From NCBI GenBank assembly GCA_029448655.1, contig JACCLO010000002.1, positions 4,092,001 to 4,156,000 of the forward strand: a DNA stretch of 64,000 bases, written 5' to 3'. The notes under the pieces are model-generated. The model did not search any database and was not told where the DNA came from. It worked only from the letters and a program-made list of their open reading frames with translations. Of this stretch, positions 1-10,839 are shown piece after piece. Within the stretch, counting starts at the first letter, position 1, and each line of letters begins with the position of its first letter. A program made the translations under genes and the position numbers. The stretch is from Wolfiporia cocos. Its lineage: Eukaryota > Basidiomycota > Agaricomycetes > Polyporales > Phaeolaceae.

Positions 1-348
1 CAGCACCAAGGGACAGTAACAGCAAGGACTCATTTGTCCTCGTTTGCTTCTACCTCACCAGTAAGTTTGAGGTGGAGCGGTACCTGGTGTATCAACCTGA
101 TATTAGCAGCCAGGAGGTTGGACGTCATTATTTCTGGCGACTCACGACTAACACATCCGTATTGAAAGGTCGAAATTCTCCACGAGCGAAAATTCACGTT
201 GTCCAGTATCTATGAAGCCGTGCGGTTCGCGTTTGAGCTTCGCCAGCATGTACTCCCGCACATGATGTCTGGATTTGAGGTCGCACGGAAGGGCATCCCG
301 GAACAATTGATCGAATGTATGCATGATCTAAATTGCACTCCCTTTTAA
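1..348 (+). other. Left-edge sequence, possible tail of an upstream gene
   Basis: A short open stretch ends in a TAA at 346-348. Its last part reads as a plausible amphipathic peptide containing FAFELRQHVLPHM, and a possible acceptor (ttgtccag) lies just before it. It may be the last exon of a gene that starts outside the window. I recognise no family, and it could be chance coding. Confidence 0.2.
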
Positions 349-352
349 GCAG

Positions 353-430
353 GACAAGCAAAGGTCAAAGCAGGTATCAAAACCGATCAGAGACAAGCAC
401 GGGTCAAAGCAGGTGCCATAACCGATCAGA
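353..430. repeat. Two-copy 39-bp direct tandem repeat
   Basis: Units 353-391 and 392-430 align end to end with 5 differences in 39 bases. Both start GACAAGCA and end CCGATCAGA. The repeat lies in noncoding DNA and no function is visible. Confidence 0.85.
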
Positions 431-571
431 GAACACCACAGGCCGCAGCAACAATTCAGACTTCAGCACGGTTGCAGAATACGACTAATTACTGAAGTCT
501 CGCGATTGTTACGCTTATTCTCCAATTCGCAATGTAAGTATTTGTGAATTCTTTACCCTTCATTACTTATA

Positions 572-826
572 TTGGCACAGCGTCCCCATGTTGCTTTAGC
601 ACGGAAAGTAGATTCCGACAACGAATTTGTGATCAGAGTGATGACGAGAGGCAGCCCGGAGCTTACAATTCTTCAGTTTTTCAACTCACCTGAACTGCGC
701 TCCCAACCACAAAACCACACGATCCCTGTGGTCGATACTATAGAAGTGGCAAGCAAAAACATGTGCATCGTGGTGTCTATAATGTACTTCTATCAATTGA
801 TGGGAATGCATCTCCTCCTGGAGTAA
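572..826 (+). pseudogene. Fragment of a fungal protein kinase N-lobe
   Basis: An 84-codon open stretch contains RGSPELTILQFFNSPELR followed by NHTIPVVDTIE. This resembles the region upstream of the hinge in an expanded basidiomycete kinase family, where a residue cluster like 'PRNHTVPVLEF' is common; that comparison is from memory. No glycine loop, HRD or DFG motif follows, and the frame closes at 826. I read it as a kinase relic. A broken C-lobe of a similar kinase lies at 18.4-19.2 kb on the other strand. Alternative: a chance ORF. Confidence 0.4.
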
Positions 827-830
827 TGAG

Positions 831-1506
831 TTATAGCATGAAGTAGGTGCATATACCCCTGATCTCTGCATTTCTTCGAAGAACGTTTGGGACAGAATTT
901 CGTTAAATTACTCATAGCGTGCTGTGTCATACCCCGGATGCGCAGATTAACATGAAGCGATTTAATTAAAAGAATTCTGTCCCAAAGAAAGTATTCATTT
1001 TGTAGTTCTCATAAATCTACTTCACTATAATGAGGCGCGAAACTTTTTTCCTGGCGAGCCTTTACACTGATACCATCGCGCTATGCGCGTCTAGCTCATG
1101 CCGGGGAGAGACCTGTCCGGCAGGGGCTGTGGCGCATGATAGACGCTTGCCGCTCGGATTTTGCCGTTGCCGCCCCGCTACGGTATCCGTCTATCACGTG
1201 TTGCCTCAAGCCGCCACGGCGCGTTGAACGCGCAGCTTGGTGCTGCTGGATATCCACCGAGTCTACTAGTCAATTTGCACCCATGGAGTTCGGCCCTCTT
1301 CCTCATGGCACAACTCCACCGGAGCCTATCCGTGGTTGTGCTCACCATCCTCCTACGCACTTGCTGGTCTCTAGACAGAACGGGCTGCGATAGGCCATCA
1401 TCTTGAAGTGTCTACTTTACCTCGTGCTGGAGCCGGGCTGACCGGACACTTGCTTTGCCTACCTGCTGTGGCATATAGTGCCGCTCCAATAGCTAGACTT
1501 CAAGAG
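831..1506. other. Intergenic region upstream of GH16 gene 1
   Basis: Short overlapping open frames occur here, but none has recognisable content. A catatagtg TATA-like stretch near 1472 lies about 30 bases before the chosen GH16 start and may be its core promoter. I see nothing else. Confidence 0.4.
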
Positions 1507-3114
1507 ATGCATGCGTGTACCCTCCTCCCTCTCTTCCTGTTCACATGTGTTAGCGCCAGTCGTGCGAGCATTTTCGCTCGCAGTTCCGAGCCTTTACTGC
1601 GTGCTGCGAACCCTGCACGCCATATAGTGAAGCGTGGCTCGACTCTGGCTCGCGACGTGCGCCTTGCGTACTCTGGCGTATTTGTTGACCAAACGAGCGA
1701 GCATTCCGACAAGATGTACTGCGTGAATGTGCCGATAAATGGTAGCAGTCTGACAAACGGCAGTGCAAATGGATCGTCTTCCGACACATCTGCAGCAATA
1801 GGAGGAGCGGGCACACAGACATCAGCGACTGCGCCTGCCGTAAGCAGCGGAGCAGCGACGTCGCCGTGGAAGGTGGTGCAGAGCTATGTACGTGCAGGGT
1901 GATTGCGCTAAGTGCTGCCTAGCTGAACACAATATAGGAAGGGGACTCATTCTTTGCTGGATGGTCTTTTTTCACATACACAGACCCGACGGGAGGTGCT
2001 GTTGACTACATCTCCGGGAGCGCAGCTGTACGTCCTTTGTGGTATTCATACCGAGCATGGAATAATCATTCGTACACTGCAGCAAGCCGCCAACCTCACA
2101 GGAATTAACAGTGCTGGCCACGCCTACTTGAAGGTTGATACCACTCCTACAATATCAAGCGGGTACCGCCAAAGCGTACGCATCACGACAGATTTTACAT
2201 ACACTGGTGCGCTGGTGATGCTTGATGCCGTGCACATGCCCACCGGATGCGGCACCTGGCCGGCATTCTGGTCAAACGGTACGCCACTCTTCTTATATCC
2301 CTTCACGATTACTCAGTTTCACTTGCACGCTAGGCCCAAACTGGCCAGATGGCGGTGAAATCGACATTGTGGAGGGCGTGAACGACTACACAAACGACCA
2401 GGTGACGCTACACACGAATACGGGGTGCACGCTCCCGAGCTCTGACCTCGCCACGCTTGCGATATCTGGCACGCTCGTTAGCACCGCAGACTGTTCCGTC
2501 GCGGGTACTGGTGACACGGGATGCGGCATCCGCGCGAACCAGACAAATTCATTTGGCGCGGCGTTCAATGCGATCGGCGGTGGCGTATACGCTAGTGTGT
2601 ATTGTTCGCAGATTTATGCCGAGGGCGTGGCTAATCAGCGCTCAGTGAAATGGGACGATAGTGGTATCACAGTGCATTTCTTTGAGCGGAGTGCAATCCC
2701 TGCGGACATCACCACTGGTGCGCCACAGCCCTCGGGATGGGGTATGCCAATTGCAAACTTCCCTGCATCAACGTGCGACCCGTCTAAGTTCTTCTATAAT
2801 CATTCAGCGATATTTGACACGACGCTCTGGTGATTTTGGCAGTCGTCCTTCCTGACACGTCCGCGCTGACATTGGTGGTCGTTTCAGTGGTGCTTGGGCA
2901 GGGGATGACTGGGGAGATGCAGGCGTTCCCGGTCAGGAGCAGAGTTGCGCCTCAAGGACGAACACGGCGACGTGCGAAGAATTCGTTGCGAACAACGGTG
3001 CTGCATTCGACGAAGCTTGTAAGTTTTCCTCCCGCGAATTGGCCAATCAGCCCACCTGACTTCTTCGTAGATTGGGAGGTGAAGAGCGTGAAGATATATC
3101 AAACGAGTTCGTGA
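1507..3114 (+). CDS. GH16 family secreted beta-glucanase-like protein, copy 1
   Basis: Predicted secreted glycoside hydrolase of family GH16 (endo-1,3(4)-beta-glucanase-like), likely acting on fungal or plant beta-glucans. Seven exons close in frame: 1507-1887, 1938-2027, 2083-2278, 2334-2594, 2646-2829, 2888-3018, 3071-3114 (428 aa). The start is placed at a Met followed by a hydrophobic signal peptide (MHACTLLPLFLFTCVSAS), matching the start of the paralogue at 45 kb rather than a longer in-frame Met at 1408. A Ser/Thr/Gly-rich linker follows, then the catalytic domain with MPTGCGTWPAFW and the family signature EIDIVEG, which carries both catalytic glutamates (ExDxxE). The end reads KIYQTSS. 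Every exon boundary matches copy 2. No membrane anchor is seen. The exact substrate cannot be told from sequence. Confidence 0.9.
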
Positions 3115-3393
3115 GATGTGCCATGACTGCGTGTTTCTTAGACGTGTGGCTTCACACAAATTACTTAGATAGCGTAGCACTCTGAGATCTCTCAGACGCT
3201 CGGGTGTACTCTTGCGCTCATGTATCGCTAGACAATTGCTATCGGCGGGATCTCACTATGATATCTCTGCGTTGCTGCACAGTGCGCTCATTCAGGTTCT
3301 GTTGTAGCATGTCCCGATGGAATCGCGTGGCAAATGCGCGTCGTCAGCATGGAGCTCAAATTGAGGTACTACTAAGTCACAGGGGGAAGCAGC
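3115..3393. other. Intergenic, downstream of GH16 copy 1
   Basis: No gene seen. The right part, around 3365-3393, resembles the intron start of the gene at 19.3-20.2 kb and belongs to the relic described next. Confidence 0.4.
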
Positions 3394-3717
3394 TTACTCG
3401 TGAAAAATTCGTTGGCTCTGTCTTACAAATATCATTAAGCCTTGCATAGATCTTCTTTGAGGGCACTCAGTGAGGGTCTCGGAGGGTCTCGAGAATCTAC
3501 TTTGCACGTAGGCGGTTCCTGGCGCCGCACAGATTGGAGCCAAATCACTTTTCTCGGCTGTGACAACATCGTGTGCAAGCTTGCACGCGAAGTCTTTGTA
3601 GCGCTCGTTGTGGAGGAGAGTACAACTCCATTGTAATACAAGTTGCATGTTCGAAGTTGCCACACTCTCCTTCTGCAAACCGGCCCGTGATTTGGCCGAA
3701 AAAGGAAAAAGCGCCAC
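3394..3717 (-). pseudogene. Relic paralogue of the unknown gene at 19.3-20.2 kb
   Basis: The minus-strand frame ends CKLAHDVVTAEKS ... QRIFHE and runs into gtaagctgcttccccctgtg. The gene at 20205-19311 has RLAHYCITAEKS ... EPITLHE followed by gtaagctgctctcccctgtg. The match therefore covers the end of exon 1 and the first bases of the intron, which argues for DNA duplication rather than chance. The middle is poorly conserved, with insertions and deletions, and I could not find a second exon or a matching start. I call it a decayed copy. It could still be a diverged short gene. Confidence 0.5.
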
Positions 3718-3921
3718 ATTTGAATACGATCGATGATCGATGATCGCCCATACTTAGGTCCACAAGCAAGACTGTGACGGCGGCTTATCTGCTTATCGGA
3801 CTCGCTGCGATTGCTCGTTATCCGCTCACACAGAACTGGGAGCACTGAGTAATAAGCATATCTACTACAGACAGTGCGCATCGCTTGCGAACGGTAGCAA
3901 GAACCGCCGCACGGCAGTACG

Positions 3922-5151
3922 ATGGCTACATTCCACACGCTGACCATCGATCCGCCCCTACTAAACTCGTCTTGTCTTTGGGCCTCTGATCTCGCACAGC
4001 TACGAGAGCTGTACAGCTCACCATTCACCGGAGCTGTCACCACGCGTACGGCGACATTGCACGGGTACAAGGAGAACGCGTCGAACGCTGTAGGTGGATA
4101 TCCGCTGACGCCGTCTTGACCGCTGACGTGTGGTCTGTGGTCTGCATTATCCTGATGGCCTGTGATTCAACTGCTCTACATTCCGCTTATTTTCTCTTTC
4201 TGTTTGCTACGATACTCGTGACAGGCTGTGTTCAGCACAGACAAGCTGTCAACCCTGAACTCGTACGGATACTCACCGCATCCACTCTTCCAGTATTTGG
4301 AATGGATCTATACAATCCTGACCGAAACGAGCATCCCCCAGCATTGCTCAGCACGCAAACCGATCATACTCAGTATCACCGCCTCAAGTGCGGCAGATCT
4401 CACGGTGATGCTTGCGGACATCCGAGCATTCTGCTCGAGATTGTACGATCACCCAAATTTGACTGAGGCTCATCGGGTTCACTCCCCTAATGTTTATTCA
4501 ACAACACTACTTGCCATCGAGCTCAACACATCATGCCCCAATATTCCCGGAGCTCCTCCACCTTCATACCACCTCCCGACACTCAGACCATTGCTGGAAT
4601 GCCTGCGAGACGCCTACCGATCAGACCCTACTCTCACGATAGGACTCAAGCTACCTCCCTATCCAGACGTCACGCGTGTCAGAGAAGTGGTAGATTGTCT
4701 TGCCGAGTTCACGTACAAGCCGAACCCCAGCGAGGAAGCGCGCAACCCGTTCGCATTCCTTACCTGCACGAACACCCTGGGTGGGAGCGTACTTATGGCC
4801 GACCAAGTCGACCTCTCATCCGTGATATACCCACCAGGAGTCCCCGCCCCTCCCCTCACATCATTCGCCGTCCCACCTGCTGTCGGCGGACTCGGAGGGA
4901 CGCAGCTACATCCACTCGCGCTGGGCACTGTCCTCTCGTTATCGCGAGCGCTTGCGGCGCATGCCGCTCCTGCGATTCGGGCGATCAGGTTAATCGGCGT
5001 GGGTGGCGTCACCGATTGCGCCGCGGCTGGGAGGATGCGCGCAGCGGGAGCCTCTGTAGTGGCGTGTGCCACGCTGCTTGGCAAAGAGGGTGTCCGAGCG
5101 TTCGAGCTCTTGACTGATAGCTCAGCAGGAGCACTTACTGTCGAGGCATGA
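3922..5151 (+). CDS. Class-1 (cytosolic type) dihydroorotate dehydrogenase-like FMN enzyme
   Basis: Predicted FMN-dependent oxidoreductase of the dihydroorotate dehydrogenase family (dihydroorotate to orotate, pyrimidine synthesis). Two exons, 3922-4089 and 4225-5151, close in phase 0 and give 364 aa. Motifs in order: TRTATLHGY (equivalent of the KSxTL FMN loop), LNSYGY (equivalent of the NSMGLPN loop), IELNTSCPNIPG with the cysteine that is the catalytic base in class-1 enzymes (class-2 mitochondrial enzymes use serine), LKLPPYPD, CTNTLGG, GGLGGTQLHPLAL and the phosphate-binding IGVGGVTD. There is no mitochondrial targeting sequence or membrane helix, consistent with a soluble class-1 protein. 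The usual lysine of the first loop is read as Arg (TTRT), which is worth checking. The 135-nt intron could hide a tiny extra exon. Confidence 0.8.
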
Positions 5152-5590
5152 CGTTTCCGCTCTGAGAGCAATGTAAGGGCAAGATCATTTGCGTGGATAT
5201 AGTGACTCGTTGCTGCATGCATTGTCTGGATAACTCCCTTTGTAGCTTGTCGAATGTATTATCACCACCAGCCGATTGCCTCTTTTTGTGGCTTCCAATT
5301 CTGATTTTTTGGAACCCTTGTGATCAGCCATTATAGTATATACAGCGGGCAGATGGACCCAAGAAGTTCATTCCAATGTCATCAAGATGTTCAAATATAT
5401 CGACATCATTTTGCATGATGGGTGAGAAGTACAGTAGTATACACTTATCCACGGATGAGATAATGCAAGAAACAACCTTGATTTGCTACAGTAGGTATAT
5501 CTGAGTTGGTATGGGGTATCGCTGTCAAGCATTATCATGCCACGAAGCATGGCTGCTATAGGGTATGAGAATCATGGATGAGGATGACTG
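5152..5590. other. Convergent intergenic region
   Basis: The 3' flanks of the dehydrogenase gene (plus strand) and the HMG-box gene (minus strand) meet here. The region is fairly AT-rich with no coding signal. Confidence 0.5.
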
Positions 5591-6918
5591 TCATCGATCC
5601 ATCTGTGACTGCTTCAAGAGTTCGTCAAGATACGCCTGGAAATGTGCAGCGTTCTCGTATACGTCTCCTATAATGGACGTGTTGTAGTTGATACCGACGG
5701 CTTGTTCCTCAAGCCCAATAAACGTTTGATGACTAGAATCTAGCGAGGCATCGATCCCTTCCAATGAGGAAGGCGAGTCGTCAATAGCCGAGTCTTGTTT
5801 GATGTAGCCTGTGGCAGAGTATAGGTGTTGTCTTAGCACATCCGTGGACATGGGACCTGACTGGGATAATTCCAATGTATGAATATCTGTCCAGTCGCAG
5901 ACGGGCGCTGGACAGGGGCTTTTATAAGTGAGGTGACTGTTCGCACAATCGTCTAAGCTTTGAGGTAGCTGAAGGAGGCTGATCTCATGCAAATGAGGCA
6001 GCTTCGTGTCACATCATCAGAGATTCGTGCGTGGGGTTGAACATGTCCGCTACTTACCGAGTTGTCCTGCGACTGCTGAAGCAATGCCAAATAGGAGCGT
6101 TCCTGGTGCTGCTGCTTGGAAGTGGTAGTGGTATTCGGAAGGAACAGGAGGTTGTGTTTGCTGCGCACAACTGCGGCATCCTCGGAAATGGGCAAATGAA
6201 AAGAACTATTAAATGAGTCAGCACATGCCGATGTCCCATCGGCAGGCTTCTCGGTGTCGAAGACACCAGCAAAACAATCTCCGGAAGCGAAAAAGACATC
6301 GTGCTCCCTCTTCACCTCCTCTTCCCTTACTGTGCACGTGTCTAGTTTCTTCGCCACTCTCATCAGCTCCTCCAGGGACGTGCCCTGCGAGAGCAGCGTA
6401 CCGAGCTTGTAGCACCTCTGGGAGTTTCTAGGGCCGTTTATCTTCTGCTTCTGCTTCTGAGGTTTACTACCGCGCGCAGAGGGGTGATAGCGGTATCCGG
6501 GAAACTTCTCTGCGTGCAGTTTCTTCTGTGTGGCCGCGCGCTCGTACCATATTGCCTTGTCCTTCTCGCTCATGTTCCTCCATGCGGCGGAGATAATCTT
6601 GGAGACGTTGCGCTGGTTGTTCTCGATGCCCTTGATCTTTCGAGAAGTGGCGGCGCGGAAGAGCATCCATGCGTTCGCTGGGCGAGGGATATGGTCGGGG
6701 CCCTTCGACAAGGGCTTGGGTGGCGAGGGACATTCGCAATCAGGGAGGTACGAGAGATCGGATGGATTGGGAGTCGACAGGCTTGAGGAAGAGCTCAAAG
6801 AGGAGGGCGACGAAGACATGCTGGGACATAAGCTGTCTTGGAGATGAAAGGTCGAGGACAGTGGTGTCAGAGCAGGCTCGGCTACAAAGGTCATTATTGA
6901 GTGTATAATGTCGAACAA
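5591..6918 (-). CDS. HMG-box transcription factor (MATA_HMG type)
   Basis: Predicted sequence-specific HMG-box DNA-binding protein, probably nuclear. Exon 1 runs 6918-6058 and exon 2 5983-5591, with a 74-nt intron in phase 0, giving 417 aa. A second in-frame Met at 6894 would give 409 aa. A Ser-rich N-terminus (residues 33-50) precedes the HMG box at about residues 78-148. The box begins IPRPANAWMLFR, contains ISAAWRNMSEKDKAIWYERA and ends FPGYRYHPSAR, followed by a basic stretch (KPQKQKQK) that could be a nuclear localisation signal. The PNAF/PANAW start and the KYPxYxY end are typical of fungal mating-type and STE11/Prf1-like HMG proteins. The C-terminal half has no known domain. I see no second mating-type gene or pheromone genes nearby, so a mating-locus role is not supported. 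Confidence 0.85.
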
Positions 6919-7012
6919 CAGCTGAGTGGCGGTGATGTCAGATTGTGCAGCTTGAGATGATGGCTAGCCGTATGAACTCTTGGTATGGGAGCCAGGCGCG
7001 TCACCTCGACCG

Positions 7013-7020
7013 ATTATATA
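7013..7020 (-). promoter_or_regulatory. TATA-like element upstream of the HMG-box gene
   Basis: TATATAAT on the minus strand, about 95 bases upstream of the first Met of the HMG-box gene. The placement fits a fungal core promoter with a short leader. Position and sequence are the only evidence. Confidence 0.4.
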
Positions 7021-8516
7021 CGGCTTTCCCATTGCGCAGATGCGTTGGATGCGTGGAAGGCTAAGAAGCACCCAATAGGTTAGCTGACATTCCACTGCCC
7101 GGGAAAGGACCCGCGGAGGCACCGCTAACCGATGCAATCTGAGGGTCCCGCCATACCGCGCGGCCATACGCGTTCAAGCAACTTCGAGCTGCCTAAGGAA
7201 GCTGTGTGCTGGATATCTCTCCGCGACCACAGTGACTCGGATGGGCGCGGTATGCTCGGTTCCACGCTCTGCATCCAGGGCTCTGCGAGAACAGCGCCAC
7301 CGGAGGCGTGAGTCCCAGCAACGAAAAGAGTTGGGATGCCTGATCACTTGCACGTAACCGAACCCCCGAGCGACCATCTAGAGAGATGCGCGCGTGAATC
7401 TAGATAAGGAACAATGGCGCTGGCATGTGGCGTTGTAATCCCGCGGCGGCTAGTTACCTTATTTGGGCTACAATAGCGGCGACTGTAGTGCGCCAAGGGG
7501 CGGGAATCGGTGCTTCACACCGCCGCGTGTAGTGCCTCAACGTGAGAGTCAAGAGTGAGGATCGTAATTGCCTATTCCGACAAGGATGACTTGGCCTGAG
7601 AAGCCGCCGACATGTACGATAAGCTGCTTCCTACAACCGTGGGATCCGTAAGCGGTCGAACCGTCTTTTGACATAGCATCAGCTGTCAGCGAGCGTATAG
7701 CCTCAGGCTCCAGGCGAGGAGGTTTGATATGACCTGGTGTCGAGTCCCAATCCTTGCTCAACGAGTCAACGTCCAACTCAAGGCATAGTACTCGCGCAAC
7801 GCGGAACTCAGGATCAGCGTTGATTATGATGGTAGGAGCTTCGCATAGAAAAACAGCATGGTAGCGATAAGACAGATCAGAAGCCATCCAACAAGACCTG
7901 GGACCATTGTTGGCAGGAACAATGGACTATCGACAATCGCGGTTCCATATGCTGTGGAATATTATCACGGAGATATTATAGGCGGGTCTCGACGGAATTG
8001 ATAGATCTCACTGGCGTTGCATTGCATGCGTGCATTCGAATGACGGATGACTCCGATGAGCGACACGTCGACGTCGACTGCCCGAACTCGATCATGTGGT
8101 GGAGAACGCGACGCGACGCGCACCAATATAACGCGTCGACAAATCAGACATGGATACCTGGAACCTACGGAGGTTGAGAAGATTGATCCGCGTGAAAAAC
8201 ACGTCAACAGATGTTTCACAGGTTATCGAGTTGTAGCAAATATGACAGAATAGCCATGTCTTTTTATCGTTTTATTCTCCCGCAAGCAACAACGCAGAGA
8301 CAATAAGTCGTCAATCATCGACTCCAAGTCCGTTGCCATCTGATGCGTTGTACAGTGTCAGATGATCGTATTGTCCCAGATAATGTCATGTATACGTAGA
8401 AGCAGCCAACGTCGCACCACACAGCATTACGAAAAGAGATCAATAAGCATTCCAAGCAACCTGACACAACACCATTGAGATGATAGTGGGTCTGCTGGAC
8501 GATGTAAGTCAACATC
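7021..8516. other. Long intergenic region with one unsupported ORF
   Basis: The largest open frame is on the minus strand at 7887-7549 (112 codons, ending NYDPHS), with no recognisable domain and no clear splice partners. It may be a small orphan gene or chance. The rest shows no coding signal. The right end is the 3' flank of the dehydrogenase gene that starts at 9928. Confidence 0.35.
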
Positions 8517-9928
8517 CTACTTGTCCTTCACCTGTTCCTCAAGCCAGTTCCACAGCCGTTCGCCGATTGCGTCATCATACGCCTCCTTCCTGCATTGGCC
8601 TACTCTGGCCCATGGAACGAGGAACTAAGCAGTGTACAGTGAGAATGCAGAACAGTAGATGACTGCAGTGCATAGAGACACACCTTGCCGTTGTAGTCCA
8701 ATGTCTCGGGCATCGTTCCGGCCCAGAGCTGAGTGAGTGCGCCTTGGGGCGTTGGATACAGCATGACGTTCTGAAAACCTCAATGATGAGCCGAGAACAC
8801 ATAGACGCGGGATCTCACATACCATGAGCGATCTCAGAGTACGCGGAGCATACCGCTGTAGCTCGGATCTGATGTTCCCTGGATTCAGCGATGTTGACAC
8901 GATCCCCTTGTCTGCGTATCGCTTCGCGAATTCGCGAGCAACAACGACATTGCCCTATGCATGCGTCAGTTGCTATGAGGACTTCATATCCTGGCATGCC
9001 ATCAGTTAGCTTACATGTTTACTCTGCGCATATAATACATTGGATGCCATGCGCCTCCTTGCAGGGCCATCTTTGAAAGTATCCCATTTCAGAGTAGACA
9101 TGTATGCTGCACCCGAAGAAACGTTGATGATACGCGAGTGCTGGTCAGGAGAGCTTTCTACGCCAGCGATGAGCGCGGGGATGAGTAACTTGGTGAAGAA
9201 GAAATGCCCTACGCAGCGCATAAGTAGAGTTCCTGCAGGGTGGAGTGTCTGATGCCACGAGACTTACCAATGACATTTGTGCCGAATTGAAGATCATAGC
9301 CATCTGCAGTCACTAATTCTACAGGAGGCCACATAACGCCACTGTGCGAGGCACTTCAGCTCTGCATGCCGAACATTTGCAATCAATATGACATACGCAT
9401 TGTTAAAGAGGACGTGCAATCCCTTCTCTTTGCTGCAGGACCATATTAGTTGTCACAATCACTGCGATTGTGCTATATAGGCGACAATTAGTATACCTCA
9501 AGAACTCCTCTGCAGATCTTTTAACGGAGGATAGATCGCTGAGGTCCAGCTCAAGGAATATAGCTTCCTTGCCGGTCTGCTGCTTGAGCTGCTGAATAGC
9601 AGTCTCTGCCTTTTCCCTGCTCCTTGATGCCATGTACACTTTAGCGTTGTGCTCCAACAAAACCTAGGCGCCCGTCACAATTGTTCAGTGGGTTGATCAA
9701 TTTCACTATCTCAACTGGCGGTGCCCTGACCTTGACTGTCTCTCTGCCAATCCCGACATTGCCGCCTAATGAGCGGTTGATGGTCAATCGGATGTCAAGG
9801 CGCGAACTCAGATATGGGCGCATACCTGTAACGATCATCACCCTGCCTGTAAGGTCGGGGATTTGATCTGCCGTGAATTTCGACGTCGGCGGGAACGCCT
9901 GGCCTGCAACGGACAACAAGTTCCCCAT
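8517..9928 (-). CDS. Short-chain dehydrogenase/reductase (retinol dehydrogenase-like)
   Basis: Predicted NAD(P)-dependent oxidoreductase of the classical SDR family. The coding region is split into several exons by short introns and runs from the Met at 9928 ([14 protein letters not shown]) to a TAG at 8517-8519 after EEQVKDK. The cofactor motif reads VTG then GGNVGIG across an intron. NNAG is also split by an intron (LFNNA|GVMWPP). The active site shows NVSSGAAY and then YAQSK, the catalytic Yxxx[10 protein letters not shown] supplies the acidic adenine-contact residue. The order and spacing match fungal SDRs of about 310-330 residues. Substrate specificity is not predictable. It is divergent from the Mediator-9-like gene at 10395. 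Confidence 0.88.
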
Positions 9929-10394
9929 GGCAGTAGAGTGGGCAGTAGGGGTATCTAGCTAGACACAGGTGACGGGAAGAGAGAGGGGCAGAAAGGCGGA
10001 CGTTGAGACGAATCGCACGACGATCGTCATGCCATGCCAGACGGAGTCCCATGCGAAGAGCGGCATCTATCAGTGCAGCCCTCTACGGACACGCCATGCT
10101 GGGAGGCAATTCGTCATTTCGTTCTCACAAGGGTGCGGCTCAGAGATAAATATAGAAACAGAGAGTACTCAGTTCGCCGCAGCGTTGCCTCTCATATATA
10201 AGTGACGTTACAGTATCAACGCAACAGCCAATTAGTGCAGTCAGGGATGCCACACGATAAGCGCCCAATACTGGCTCACGTGTGCTAACGTTCTGAATCT
10301 TGATTGCGAATGTTGCCTCGAACAAATATCTATATATCAGCCCACATTCGCTGGAATCCAACCTAATCTGGCTCCCTAGATATCAAGTCACAGG
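9929..10394. promoter_or_regulatory. Divergent promoter region between SDR and Mediator-9-like genes
   Basis: About 470 bases separate two divergent starts. TATATAAG is at 10195-10202 and TATATAT at 10331-10337, the latter 58 bases before the Med9-like Met, so it is the better TATA candidate for that gene. No ORF is supported. Confidence 0.4.
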
Positions 10395-10839
10395 ATGTCC
10401 TCCGTATTCGAGAGTCTGTTACCAAAGCTACTGGTCATTCTGGAGCTCACGCAGCAATCGGAGAATGCAGCAACACCGCAAACTAAGCAAGCGATAGTCC
10501 AAGCAGTACGCGACCGCTCGCATGCATAGAGTGGGCCAGGGCTGACGGGAACATCAGACAAACGATTTTAGGGAGACTCTCAGACAAGCGAAAGAGGTAG
10601 CGAGCACGCTGCCGGGCGGCGAGTTGTCGGTAGAGGAACAAGACGAAGTCATCGAGATGCTCGAGAAGCTGAAGGAGCGCAAGAGGTGGGTGGCCTCAGT
10701 CCCGACGAACTTCTTGCTCACGATCGTGTTATACAGACAACAACTTCTGGAGTTTTCGGCAAACGTGCACTCGATATCTACTGCTGGGGTGCCAATGGAC
10801 GTAGATTCAACCGCTTCGACGCCGGCTACCTCATCATGA
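10395..10839 (+). CDS. MED9: Mediator complex subunit 9-like protein
   Basis: Predicted small subunit of the Mediator middle module, linking regulators to RNA polymerase II. Three exons, 10395-10505, 10558-10685 and 10737-10839, close in frame to 113 aa. The N-terminus LLPKLLVILELTQQSE is a helix. It is followed by the helical pair TLRQAKEVASTLPGGELS and EEQDEVIEMLEKLKERKR, then QQLLEFS and a disordered tail. The arrangement (leucine-rich helix, 'lp G.dls.eeQ', long coiled coil, about 110 aa) fits the fungal Med9/Cse2 family. The second intron is 51 nt, a multiple of three, and has no stop, so retaining it would only insert 17 residues. The assignment rests on pattern recognition of a short helical protein, so another small coiled-coil protein is possible. 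Confidence 0.6.

Noticed and set aside
3435..4070. A 211-codon minus-strand open frame overlapping the dehydrogenase start
   Set aside because: It overlaps the dehydrogenase's first exon on the opposite strand and the relic in another frame, with no domain. It is a shadow frame.
5591..6918. Calling this a mating-type locus because of the HMG box
   Set aside because: No homeodomain, pheromone or receptor genes are nearby, and HMG-box proteins of this type also serve other roles.
7549..7887. A 112-codon minus-strand open frame
   Set aside because: No splice partners, domain or neighbours support it, and frames of this size arise by chance here. Kept only as a note in the gap entry.
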